From contig JAUMYR010000037.1 in the NCBI GenBank assembly GCA_030528545.1, positions 6,708 to 22,696 of the forward strand: DNA of 15,989 bases. Reading direction: 5' to 3'. A program made the translations under genes and the position numbers. Below the pieces are notes generated by a model. That model saw only the letters and a program-made list of their open reading frames with translations, ran no database searches and was not told the DNA's origin. Of the stretch, positions 1-11,000 are shown piece after piece (position 1 is the first letter of the stretch; each line of letters begins with the position of its first letter). The DNA is from Propionibacteriaceae bacterium (GTDB lineage Bacteria > Actinomycetota > Actinomycetes > Propionibacteriales > Propionibacteriaceae).

Positions 1-20
1 CCCTCCCGCACCGCTCTTGA

Positions 21-1688
<1,668 letters not shown>

Positions 1689-1695
1689 TCCGGAC

Positions 1696-1722
1696 GCTGG
1701 GTTCGCCAGCCCGTTGTTATTT
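1696..1722 (+). terminator. Weak candidate terminator after argG
   Basis: A short hairpin, GCTGG-GTTCG-CCAGC at 1696-1710, is followed by CCGTTGTTATTT. The stem is only five base pairs and the T-tract is broken, so it is at best a weak intrinsic terminator. Its position just after the argG stop is the main support. Confidence 0.35.
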
Positions 1723-1848
1723 GGCCCTGGTCACCTGGGCGTTCAGCGTCCCGAGAGGACGTAGTAGGCCTGGGAACGGTCAGTAGCAGGAGATAGAGGA
1801 CGCGGTGAGGCCGGATGCCTTCATCATGGGCGTGCCGCAAGTACTGCT

Positions 1849-1932
1849 GGGGTGATCTGAACGGCGAACACCCCGGAACCGTCCCTGTAGCCCCTCAGGG
1901 CCGATCACACGGCCGGGGTTCTTCATTCTCTC
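1849..1932 (+). other. Overlapping-hairpin block in long intergenic region
   Basis: This part of the 537-base gap between argG and the NACHT gene is packed with inverted repeats. GGGGTG (1849-1854) can pair with CACCCC (1869-1874). Alternatively, CCCCGG (1871-1876) can pair with CCGGGG (1913-1918), which uses four of the same bases. Inside are CCCTG/CAGGG (1883-1887 with 1896-1900) and GGCCG/CGGCC (1899-1903 with 1910-1914). The outer CCGGGG arm is followed by a T/C-rich run (TTCTTCATTCTCTC). Mutually exclusive stems followed by a pyrimidine tract are the geometry of an attenuator or riboswitch-like leader, but an attachment site or a double terminator is equally possible. I do not recognise a named RNA family. 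Confidence 0.35.
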
Positions 1933-2039
1933 ACGCAGAAGCGAATGCGCATCAGAAGACCGTCCAGGTGGCACGGCCTGGCCGGACGCGAGATTTTCCG
2001 GCGGGGCCTACGGCAACGGATCGGAAGGAGAAGAAAGCG

Positions 2040-2057
2040 ATGGCGTCAGCGTCGTAA
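2040..2057 (+). CDS. Five-codon ORF behind a strong RBS (leader peptide or gene stump)
   Basis: AAGGAG at 2025-2030 sits nine bases before an ATG at 2040, a textbook ribosome binding site, yet the frame encodes only Met-Ala-Ser-Ala-Ser before TAA, with TAG directly after. Either this is a leader peptide downstream of the hairpin block at 1849-1932, or the 5' stump of a gene whose body was replaced when the island to the right was inserted, or chance. It lies near the point where composition changes from the argG flank to the island. Confidence 0.25.
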   Translation: MASAS

Positions 2058-2144
2058 TAGCACCGATCGTTGGAGAGATTGGCTGGCGCGTCCGGTGTTG
2101 GCAGCCCCAGGTACACCCGACGTCCCATACTGATATGTAACTAC

Positions 2145-2222
2145 CAGGGCACCTTGGCCCTGTTGCCTTACCAGCGAGAGATACCCCATTTCGGTAGGAT
2201 CTCGGGAGAACCGTGAGGAGAG
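2145..2222 (+). promoter_or_regulatory. Putative promoter, dyad and RBS of the NACHT gene
   Basis: A perfect six-base inverted repeat, CAGGGC-ACCTTG-GCCCTG, lies at 2145-2162. A TAGGAT hexamer at 2195-2200 is a reasonable -10, although no good -35 stands 17 bases before it. GAGGAGAG at 2215-2222 is a strong Shine-Dalgarno and its AGGAG core is five bases from the GTG at 2226, which fixes the start of the downstream gene. The dyad could be an operator or a terminator for transcription arriving from the left. Confidence 0.4.
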
Positions 2223-2225
2223 TCC

Positions 2226-5200
2226 GTGTCATTCTCAGACTTGCTGTTTCCCGAAAGCGTCCGTCAAAAGCTCGTGGACAAGCTTCTGACTGTAGGCGCA
2301 AATACACTTGACCAAGCCGGAGCTCCGGATCGAGTAGGTGGGACTCTCAGGAAACTTAGATCCGACACCCCTCTGAGCGAGGACATCGCCAGCGCGTGGG
2401 CTCAGGCGATCGAAGACTCTGTTGCCAACGAGCTGATCAGCAGGGAAGCAGCTAGGGCGATGACCGAGACCAGCGATGCGGAGCCGGAACTGGTCGCGGA
2501 AGCGCTGACCCGAGTGCTCACCGCTCCGGCACCGCTCTGGGAAGCTGAGAAGGACAAGCTCTCGGACCAGCTCATCGTGGCCCTCCGATCCCAACCCGTC
2601 CCATCAGGATACCCAGAGGCTATTCGGGTGGTCATCACGCGAGTCTGCCAGGCGATGCTCGGGCACGAGAAACTGGTGCATATCCAGCAACTTAACCTCC
2701 AGTACATCCAAGCCCAAGCGACAACTACCGCCGCCGTCACAATGCGCCAGATCGCAGAGTTCATCGGCCAGGAGTCTGCGAGACACGGGGTACCCGGATC
2801 GTATGGCCCGCCTGCGGAACTGTTAGCCAATCATGGTCAGGCCGATCTGCTTCTCACCGGACACCGCAGTGATCAACCCAGCTCTGGCAGTCTCTCTCCT
2901 GGGCTCGAGGACCTGATAGAGGCATCGGTGTTGTACGCGCAGGACGTCGAGATGGATACTGCACTGTATGTGCCGCGGTCGCTGGAGCCAGCTCTGCTGG
3001 AGGCGTTGATGGACCGTTTCGAGGCGTCGTCGCACCTCGTCGTCGGTGAGGCTGGAAGCGGCAAGAGCACCCTGCTGTGGTCTCTTTACCGCACCCTGCA
3101 ACAGAGCTCCGGCTATGTTCCGGTATGGGTTCCCGTTCTTTGGATGACCCGACCAGGTACCAGTCTAACCGTGGAAGAACTAGTGTCTGCCGTGGTAGGT
3201 CTGGATGACGGGCGCATGCCTGTCCTCCTAGTGGACACAGTCGACCTGCTTCTTCACGATGACGCATCCCGCGCGTTTCTGCTCAACCTGATCAGACAGG
3301 TGGCCCGCAACGGTGTGCGAGCTGCTTATGCAACACGCCCACAGGAAGCGCCATTGATATCGTCCGGCATCCTCCGCCACTGGTTCCTTGAGTCGTTCGA
3401 TGACAGCGAATTGCCCCAGGCCGTGAGCGTGTTCGCTTCCCGCTACTGCCCCTCTGAGGACACGGAGTTCCTCCTTGACGAAGTGACCAGGGCTACCTCT
3501 CGAGGCTTGCCAGTCGCCGACGTGTGCCGCAGCCCCTTGATGCTGCGAATGCTGTTCGACATCTCATCGCCCGAGAGACCTGTGCTGGACGACATGGACG
3601 TGACCGGCCTGTTCAAAGCATATTGGAACCGTCGGGTCCTCCGAGATATCCGAAAAGAGGCGGATCTCTCCCTCCGAGATAGCAGCGGAGACCTCAGCTC
3701 CACGGCAGGCATGCTTGCTATCGGTCTCCTCGCGTGGGGCGCACCCCGGCTGCCTCCCGGTAGGCTAGCCGACGCTGTCGGCCTAACTGCTAGTCCTGGT
3801 CGGCCCTTCTCGGCAGGCCAAATAGCAGAAGAACTCCATCGCCTGCAAGAACGTGGCGTGATCTCTTCGGACAGCTATTCCGCCGGATTCTTCCACCAAA
3901 CCATGTTCGAGTTTACCGCAGCCCATGCGTTACTCGAACGAGCGGACCCAGACTTCTTAGGCATCTTGACCCGCCGGACGTTGGAAGGCCGAGGTGATCT
4001 ATTCGTCGGAGCAGTGCTCGAACAGGCTCTCATCCTTGTCGATGGGAATCCGCTGACCCAAGACGCCGCAGCTGATGCTGTGGGGATGCTATCCAAATCT
4101 CCAAGCGAGGCCATCCAGTCGATTGCTGCTGCGGCTTGGGCCCACGATCCCACCCTACTAACCACCTCGCTGACAGAGATCGGAGTGGGGGCTCTGTGCC
4201 GCGCTGCGCGTATAGTACCAACAGTCGGTAGAAAACCCTCCCGCGAAAGTATCGCTCAGCTTCTCCAACTATGGGAGGCGAGTCCGGATGCCGAAGTCAA
4301 GGTTCAAGTACTCGCCGCACTTACGAGGATCGCTGGTCGGGATCCCCGCCGCGTCGCAAACACCCTTCCGAAACTGAGCCTGCCAAAGACGCTCGCCGAA
4401 AGCAGCAGATACGGCGCCTTGCGCGACGCAACGCTCAGCTTGCTGGCTATCATTGCGCCCATAACACCCGACCTGGCACGCCAGGTCGTCACAACCATGC
4501 TGAACCTAGAACCGAACTCCATAGACAAGCACGTCGAGTTCTTGGCGGCTGCGTGGTCATACCTAGGAGACGGCTCCCTCCTCCAGCATGTCATGGACAT
4601 CGCGTTCGACCCTGATAGGCCGAATCGGCTAACGGCCAAAGACCTTGGGTTACTCTTGGCAAAGGAGTGGCACCGAGCAGGTATGTACATCCGGGATGCT
4701 GACTGGCACGTCTTCGTAGATAACGTGGTCGCCGAGGCCAACCAGCAGACAGCGCCAGCTTGGTCTATGATCAACGTTTTTGCCATCGCCCACTTCACCA
4801 CCGGGCTTGCCGCCGCAGACGCTCGGTGCGATTATGCGCTCCAACGTCTCCTCGAGATTTCTTGGCCAGACGAGCCAGACCTTATCGGCGAAGTTGTACT
4901 CCCCGAAGTCTTAAACTCGAAGACACCCGCCTCAGACACGCTGCAATACCTCACCCGAGATCTCCTATCGAACTTGATCACGCATAAACGGGCGATCGAG
5001 CTAGATAAACGACAGCTCGTCCTGTTGGCCATGCTGGCAGAGACAATCTCGGCAGAGGAGTGGGTGGACCGCCTTCTGCCCCAGGACATGGGAGAGCCTG
5101 TCTGGACAAGTGCTCCGGCTGTCGCGAAACTCCTGCCACTGGCCGCAGAACAAGGACGCGAATCCGCTGCCACCGCGCTCGCCTCAATGGCGAACTGTCC

Positions 5201-6257
5201 AGGTAAATATCCCGATTCCATCGTGGATGCAGTCTTCCAGACCGTGTCCGCCTACCTCGTTCCAACAGGTGAGGTTTACGACACGCTCATTAGTTTGGCC
5301 GTCGCATCCGACCATCCGGCAGAACTCGGCCAATTTATGCTGGCCGCTGACTGGCATGACCACAGGCTGGCTTCACACATCCCGCGCCTTATGGAATACG
5401 GCAAGGCTCTCCTATCGAGTAAAGAGCGAGACAAGATGCTCGCGGGAGCAGATCTTTTGGCCACACTCATGCAAGAAGCTGACGACGACTGTTTTGATTG
5501 GGACTGGTTACACGGCCAGCTCCAGCGGCTCCCTGGAGACGAGTACCTCACTGACCTCTGGCGCGGCATCGCGGTCCAGGATGATCCGTCTAGCGTACAC
5601 GACCGCATCGCCTACTTCAGCCAGTACGTCACCGTCGAACCCGGGAGGACCATTCCCGTCCGCTCGACCCTTCCTCCCGACATAATTGCCGAAGATGCTG
5701 CCGAAGCCGCGACAGCCGCACTTTTCGCGCTCCAAGCCGATCTCAGGCCGGAACCTAGCACGTGGGAAAGGATTAAGACGCTCGGCTTATACCCCCCTGA
5801 CTCCGACCAGGTGACGGTCACGCCTATTATGTTCGTTGGCGTTTGCACCTTCTTGAGCAGTATCGCAGAACACTCACCCGTTACCGCCGCGACCAACTTT
5901 TATGAGTACCTGGCCCAGATGACTACTGGTACCTTCATCAGCGGGAATCGAAGCATCTGGTGCGAGGACTTCGATGCTCTCTTGTTGAAGAACGTCGCTT
6001 CTACCGAGCACCTTCTCTCTATCCTCGAACTACTACCCCGCATCGACTATGTCCTGGCCGACGTGATCGTCACGGGGCTGGCCGAGGCCGCATGGGACGA
6101 ATGCGCCGCCCATCTTCACAGAGTGACCACACGTCCAGACTTACCGTCCGCCATCCGGGTCCTCATCCTTGACACGCTGCGAGACAAAGGACGCGCAACG
6201 GGAACCCGCCACTTCCGCGAGGTGCTAGGCTGCATACACCCGAAGCGGCCTGCTTAG
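2226..6257 (+). CDS. NACHT/STAND-type NTPase with helical-repeat C-terminus (NLR-like)
   Basis: This 1343-residue protein has the layout of bacterial NLR-like sensors. Residues 1-215 are mostly helical with no effector motif I recognise. The NTPase core follows: Walker A GEAGSGKS at 274-281, Walker B MPVLLVDTVD at 331-340, and a sensor-like ATRP with Arg371. Residues 555-568, FFHQTMFEFTAAHA, match the FxHxxxxEFxAA signature common in the winged-helix part of NACHT proteins. About 600-1343 is a long helical, probably repeat-built region with no membrane segment, which in known STAND proteins senses the ligand. Known bacterial NACHT and Avs proteins of this shape bind phage proteins, oligomerise and trigger an N-terminal effector. 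That this one does so is inference from architecture and its place on an accessory island. A STAND regulator is the alternative. It is transcribed convergently with the T7SS-like operon, and its start is supported by a strong RBS. Confidence 0.75.
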   Translation: MSFSDLLFPESVRQKLVDKLLTVGANTLDQAGAPDRVGGTLRKLRSDTPLSEDIASAWAQAIEDSVANELISREAARAMTETSDAEPELVAEALTRVLTAPAPLWEAEKDKLSDQLIVALRSQPVPSGYPEAIRVVITRVCQAMLGHEKLVHIQQLNLQYIQAQATTTAAVTMRQIAEFIGQESARHGVPGSYGPPAELLANHGQADLLLTGHRSDQPSSGSLSPGLEDLIEASVLYAQDVEMDTALYVPRSLEPALLEALMDRFEASSHLVVGEAGSGKSTLLWSLYRTLQQSSGYVPVWVPVLWMTRPGTSLTVEELVSAVVGLDDGRMPVLLVDTVDLLLHDDASRAFLLNLIRQVARNGVRAAYATRPQEAPLISSGILRHWFLESFDDSELPQAVSVFASRYCPSEDTEFLLDEVTRATSRGLPVADVCRSPLMLRMLFDISSPERPVLDDMDVTGLFKAYWNRRVLRDIRKEADLSLRDSSGDLSSTAGMLAIGLLAWGAPRLPPGRLADAVGLTASPGRPFSAGQIAEELHRLQERGVISSDSYSAGFFHQTMFEFTAAHALLERADPDFLGILTRRTLEGRGDLFVGAVLEQALILVDGNPLTQDAAADAVGMLSKSPSEAIQSIAAAAWAHDPTLLTTSLTEIGVGALCRAARIVPTVGRKPSRESIAQLLQLWEASPDAEVKVQVLAALTRIAGRDPRRVANTLPKLSLPKTLAESSRYGALRDATLSLLAIIAPITPDLARQVVTTMLNLEPNSIDKHVEFLAAAWSYLGDGSLLQHVMDIAFDPDRPNRLTAKDLGLLLAKEWHRAGMYIRDADWHVFVDNVVAEANQQTAPAWSMINVFAIAHFTTGLAAADARCDYALQRLLEISWPDEPDLIGEVVLPEVLNSKTPASDTLQYLTRDLLSNLITHKRAIELDKRQLVLLAMLAETISAEEWVDRLLPQDMGEPVWTSAPAVAKLLPLAAEQGRESAATALASMANCPGKYPDSIVDAVFQTVSAYLVPTGEVYDTLISLAVASDHPAELGQFMLAADWHDHRLASHIPRLMEYGKALLSSKERDKMLAGADLLATLMQEADDDCFDWDWLHGQLQRLPGDEYLTDLWRGIAVQDDPSSVHDRIAYFSQYVTVEPGRTIPVRSTLPPDIIAEDAAEAATAALFALQADLRPEPSTWERIKTLGLYPPDSDQVTVTPIMFVGVCTFLSSIAEHSPVTAATNFYEYLAQMTTGTFISGNRSIWCEDFDALLLKNVASTEHLLSILELLPRIDYVLADVIVTGLAEAAWDECAAHLHRVTTRPDLPSAIRVLILDTLRDKGRATGTRHFREVLGCIHPKRPA

Positions 6258-6376
6258 ACCGCCTGAGCGATACCGCCGGTTCCCCTGTCACGCTCCACTG
6301 AACAAGCACAAACGGATAGGCCGCACTTGCTGCCCGTGAACCGCAAACAGTAGACCCGCTCTGCGATCCCCGAGTC

Positions 6377-8041
6377 TCAACGCCGCGGCTTGTCGACGCC
6401 TCCCTTGGATGCACCCTCGACGCTCGGAGAAAGATCCTCTAGCTCATCCGCCTTCTTCATTAAATGCCATGACCCTCCGAAACCCCACGGACTTTCTTTA
6501 CGAAGCCTGTCAAACCACGACGGCCGCCGTTGAGACGTGACGTTAGCGTTGACCAAGTACAAGTCTGCTCCGGCCGCAGTCCGGATGGCCTGATTATGGC
6601 TGCCGCAAACTTCAAGCACCGCACCGGTACGAGCAAGCTGTTCTCCAACCAAGCGGACGGATGCGCCATTTGCAATAAGCTCCTGCGCAGCAACCAAAGT
6701 ATCGTAAGGCCGCCTTCGCCGCAAAACGAAAGCAAACTTAGCAAAAATCGGCGCCAACTCAATAAAGATCAACCCCCACCTAATTCCTGCAAAGATTGGG
6801 CCCTGCGGAGTCGGCTGGACAAAGAACCTCGGGGCCGCGCAAAAAATTATCCCTGAAACCCCTTCTGGACAATCCAGAGCCTTATCAACGGAATCGGGAG
6901 TCGAGACAACCATATCATGCTCATATCGGTCTAACGCATCCATGCGAACACCGATACCCTTAACTTCAGAAGGTTCTTTCGGAATCTCAAGGCTAGCCTT
7001 GCTATCCTTCAGAGCTTTCAGCTCAGAATTCGGACGCTTGGTCTCTTCGGCTTCAAGCGCGGCGGCTTTTCCTACGGTTTCTGTAATCTGCGTCGTCTTA
7101 TCGGTGATCCACTGGCGCACATCTGCCTGCAGATCTAGAAGAGCGATCGATCTACCTTGAAGTCCCTTGAGCCCCGACGTTTCGATAGGCTCTTCCTGAA
7201 ATGACACCTTGAAAGACCCGCGCCGACCGGATTCTTCTGCATCAATCGCGTCACCCAAGGTCCTCTCGTCAACCTCGAGGTTACGCTGATCTACCTTGAG
7301 TTTCTCGATGCTAGATTCGAGCACCGCGAGATCTGGTAAGTGAGCCTCTTTCCAGAGTCTAATTCTTCCATCTATGTCAGCAATCTCATTTCTAATTTTA
7401 TCTTGCTCCCGCTCCCGCTCCACCTTGTATCTTTCGCTCGAAATATGTTTGACAACAGGCTGGAGATCTTCTTCAAAGTAAACAAACAATAAAGTCTCTG
7501 CGAAAATGACTGCAGCAGCTACAGCAACGACAAATCTCGGGAGAGTCGTTGCAAGGACGCGCAACCCGTCGTGCCATCGGCGTATAACTGCATTCTCCAA
7601 GGCCGACGGTTTGGCGGAGTTCTCACCCCAGACGATATCCATCGCGGCCGGACTAAATATTACCGGATTCATCGGCATACGCACCAATGCGCGGTCGAAG
7701 AAGAAAATGATGATCGCCCAGAACAAGCCGAACACGATAGCCGCCGTGTCGGCTTGAAGCCTTCCGTGCATGATGTAGCTCGCTGTCGCGAAGGCTCCTA
7801 ACCCAGCAATAATGGTAGTGATGAGGATGAGGGTGCCAATGACGATGAACCAGGTCTCTTCTGATGGAACTAGCCGCAATATGCTTCGCTTAGGACCTGC
7901 GACCCACAGGAGAAAAAGACGAACAGGTCCTTGCCGCCGTTTCCCAAATAGTTTGGCGCCCGACTGGAAGCTGTCGGAGACGTCACGCTGGCGAAATCGG
8001 AAGAGGTCGTCTAGCTCATCGAGCTGTACCTTGTCTGACAT
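6377..8041 (-). CDS. DUF4407 membrane and coiled-coil protein
   Basis: The 554-residue product fits the DUF4407 family, integral membrane proteins of unknown function. Predicted membrane segments lie near residues 64-87, 100-115 (ending in the family-like FFFDRALV), 168-188 and 419-440. Between the third and fourth is a long, highly charged coiled-coil region of about 200 residues, likely outside the membrane, and a cytosolic tail of about 100 residues follows the last segment. An in-frame ATG at 8080 would overlap the upstream gene by 20 bases, but the ATG at 8041 has GGGGGA nine bases before it, so it was preferred. The gene starts 19 bases after the EccC-like ATPase and is the last of the operon. 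I infer a membrane role in the T7SS-like system, perhaps standing in for absent EccB/EccD-type parts; the family itself has no settled function. Confidence 0.8.
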   Translation of the reverse strand: MSDKVQLDELDDLFRFRQRDVSDSFQSGAKLFGKRRQGPVRLFLLWVAGPKRSILRLVPSEETWFIVIGTLILITTIIAGLGAFATASYIMHGRLQADTAAIVFGLFWAIIIFFFDRALVRMPMNPVIFSPAAMDIVWGENSAKPSALENAVIRRWHDGLRVLATTLPRFVVAVAAAVIFAETLLFVYFEEDLQPVVKHISSERYKVEREREQDKIRNEIADIDGRIRLWKEAHLPDLAVLESSIEKLKVDQRNLEVDERTLGDAIDAEESGRRGSFKVSFQEEPIETSGLKGLQGRSIALLDLQADVRQWITDKTTQITETVGKAAALEAEETKRPNSELKALKDSKASLEIPKEPSEVKGIGVRMDALDRYEHDMVVSTPDSVDKALDCPEGVSGIIFCAAPRFFVQPTPQGPIFAGIRWGLIFIELAPIFAKFAFVLRRRRPYDTLVAAQELIANGASVRLVGEQLARTGAVLEVCGSHNQAIRTAAGADLYLVNANVTSQRRPSWFDRLRKESPWGFGGSWHLMKKADELEDLSPSVEGASKGGVDKPRR

Positions 8042-8060
8042 CGTAGGCAGTCCCCCGGCT

Positions 8061-11000
8061 TCAGTTAGTATAGTTATCATCTAAGAAATGACTGAGTTCA
8101 ATTCTCTCGCCCTGCAGCGACAGAACGGCCCGAGACGTTCCGTAACGCTTTCCGGGTCGCGCAGCTAAGATCCCGCTTGCTTCGTCGTGGAAAGCACCCA
8201 TAAGAATCTGACTTCTGGGTTCAAGATAAAGATAAGCAGCGTTGCCCACAAGAAGTTCACCCCTAAAGTCGACATCATGGCTAAACCTTGGCATCCTGTA
8301 AGTTGCCCACGGCGTAACCATGTTGCTGGAAATCGTTTCACCCAGGAACGCCGACGTGGAGGAGAGTTCTGCGTGAACAACATTTGCTGACCAGCGATAT
8401 TCTCCCACCAGCCGAGGTCGCAATGTTCTCGCCAGACTGTCTACCGAGTCGACGACCAAGACGTCCGCAGATACAGATTCGATTGCTTTCTTGAATCGCA
8501 CCGTTAGGGTGTCGTGGCCAGCAAGCTCATCCGAAAGTACTCCCATCATGGTGGGGACTAAGTCAATAACGGATTCCGGTGGTTTTATCGGCCCCAGGTA
8601 TGCTACCGTCCATCCTAAACTGGCAGCCCGGGTCGCGAAGGATAGAATAACCTTTCGTCTGAACTCCGGAGTGGAACCGAAAACGACAAGAGGAACGTTG
8701 GACTCAAGCGACACGACGCTATGTCTCGTTTCGTCCAGGCCGAGAGCCAGCATGTCAGAAGCATTCTTGTTTAGAAGGTACTCTGCTGTCTCCGCCGTCA
8801 CCGGGCCAAGAACCGCATTGCCTGTGTACTCGGTCGCGCCGGAGGACTGAAGCACCGGGTTTGGCGTGCGCACGTAGGTTCCTTGCTCTACTTCGCGAAG
8901 GATCCACGATAAATCCGCATCGAACTCGTATGAACGAAGGAATGCGCGCGAAAGCCGAGCATCAAGACTCACCCGAGGGTCGCGTGAGCAGGTGAAGCTC
9001 ACGCCCCGGCGAGGCCCGTTAGCAATTATCCCCGCGAGCCTGACCACTTGGCTTTCGGTAAGTGTGGTGGCGATCTGATCTAGCCGGTCCATGACGATCA
9101 GAACTCGATCAGACTCGTTAGCTGACATGAGAATATTCTCCACCTGGTCGAGCAAGTGATCTATCGAGTCGCCAACATCGCCACAAACCAGCCACCGGGA
9201 ACTACCTGTCGATACTCGGTCCCACCCGCCGGTGCTGGTTGAAGTCGGATCGATCACCACCAGGTTTGCAGATTTCACCAGACCGCCGAACTGCCACACG
9301 AAGGACTGAAGCAAGGATGTCTTGCCACTACCTGCCAAACCCGAGATCAGAATAGAGGCACGTTCCAGCAGGCATGTCTCTGGGGTTTGCCGCTGGTCTG
9401 TAGGACGATCGCTGATACCGACCACCAGCTTGTCTTGGCATGACACTCGCCATGGGTCAAACCTGAAAGGCATCGCGAAGTCAGCTTCATCTCGGTCACT
9501 AAGCGACGGGTCAAGTCGGGGCTGTCCGTCGCCATTCTCGGATTGTGGCGCCAGTGACGATCCTACTCGACTGACGACTTCTTCCCAGTCCTCCTTCTGG
9601 TCAGGCCTCATCGTGTCGAGTGCATAAGTTTGCTCTGCGGGGATTCCTGAGCTACTAAGAACAGTGACTGGACTTTCAGAGGACGTGGGCAGCGTCCTGG
9701 ATTTCGTATAAGCCGATTGAAAAGTACGAAGTTTATCATCGCCCAGCCGCGCGAGGACTCGGCCTTTTGTAGATGCTGCGATTTCGCTTGCGAGAGGGGA
9801 ATCAAGAATAGCAGTACTTGCGCTCGCATCGGCCGTTCTGAGGGCGAATCGTGCGTCGATATTATCTCGAATGTTCTTGGTCACCGCAGTGCCTGGACTC
9901 TGCGTCGCAAGAACCAAATGTATGCCGACAGAACGCCCCTTTTGTGCGAGCGATACAACCATCTGCTCACGTTCAGCATTATTGACAAAGCTCGCGAACT
10001 CATCGAACACCACAAGCATTCTTGGTAGTACTCGATTCCCGCTCCCCGACTTACGGTAACCTATGTAATCACTAAAGGGTGCTATTAACAGCTCCCTCCG
10101 ACGCTGTTCGCTCGCCAGGAACTTCAAGAGACGATCGACATTCATTTCAGAAGCGTTGGAGACGAAGCCTGCGGTCTGTGGAAGATTGCGAAAATCTCCG
10201 AGGGATGAGCCTCCCTTGTAGTCAATCAGTATCAAGGCCAGCTCCTCGGGACCATACTTTGCTACCGCCGAGCATAGAAGCGCCCTCACGAACTCGCTCT
10301 TACCGGACCCAGTTGTACCGCCAACGAGAAGGTGCGGGCCATGCTTGCTAAAACTAAATGTGAAGGCTCCTTGCGCATCAACAAGAAACTCCACGTCAAT
10401 GCCATCAACGGCAGAGGACCGAAAGAGATCATCACCGAGAGTCAGGACCGCCGAAAGGCCAACTACATCGGGCACAGCGAGAGCACCCGTTTTCGCCGCT
10501 GGCAGGTCAACAAGAGGAGCGAGCGCCCTGCAGAATAATTCCAGCTTGGTGCCAGGGACTGTTGATACCGGCCTGAGCAGTGTTCCGGCTGGCATCACTT
10601 CCATACCGTAGGGCAACGCGTTGAGCCAGGTTTGGACGAAACTCGGGATGGTTGCCCAGCTTCCACCTAACCATAAGATAGAAACAGCCTCTGCATGTCT
10701 TGAGTACTCACTCAGTAGATCAATCGGCGGAGCTGCCGCCTCGTCCACGACCATCAGCGTGCTTTCGCCGCTAGATCGCCAATCGCCGTTTAGATTGGCC
10801 TGAAGAAAAGCCGCCGCTTCGCTAGATCCGTTCAGGTACCTAACGCCGCTCCAACGACTTGGGCTGGTCACATGAGGCGACAATCTCAGCCATCCTAGAT
10901 GCTCATCATGACTCGACGGCGCCAGCACCACAATAGACACCGTTGATGGGCTATGAAGAGCGAGCACCTGAATCAATACGTGGAACGACACAGCCCGAGC

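Noticed and set aside
1780..2133. Several 60-80 codon frames on both strands in the argG-NACHT gap
   Set aside because: They overlap each other and the hairpin block, have no RBS and no protein-like composition.
8041..8080. Upstream ATG at 8080 for the DUF4407 gene
   Set aside because: It would overlap the ATPase gene and has no RBS, whereas the ATG at 8041 has GGGGGA at a suitable distance.
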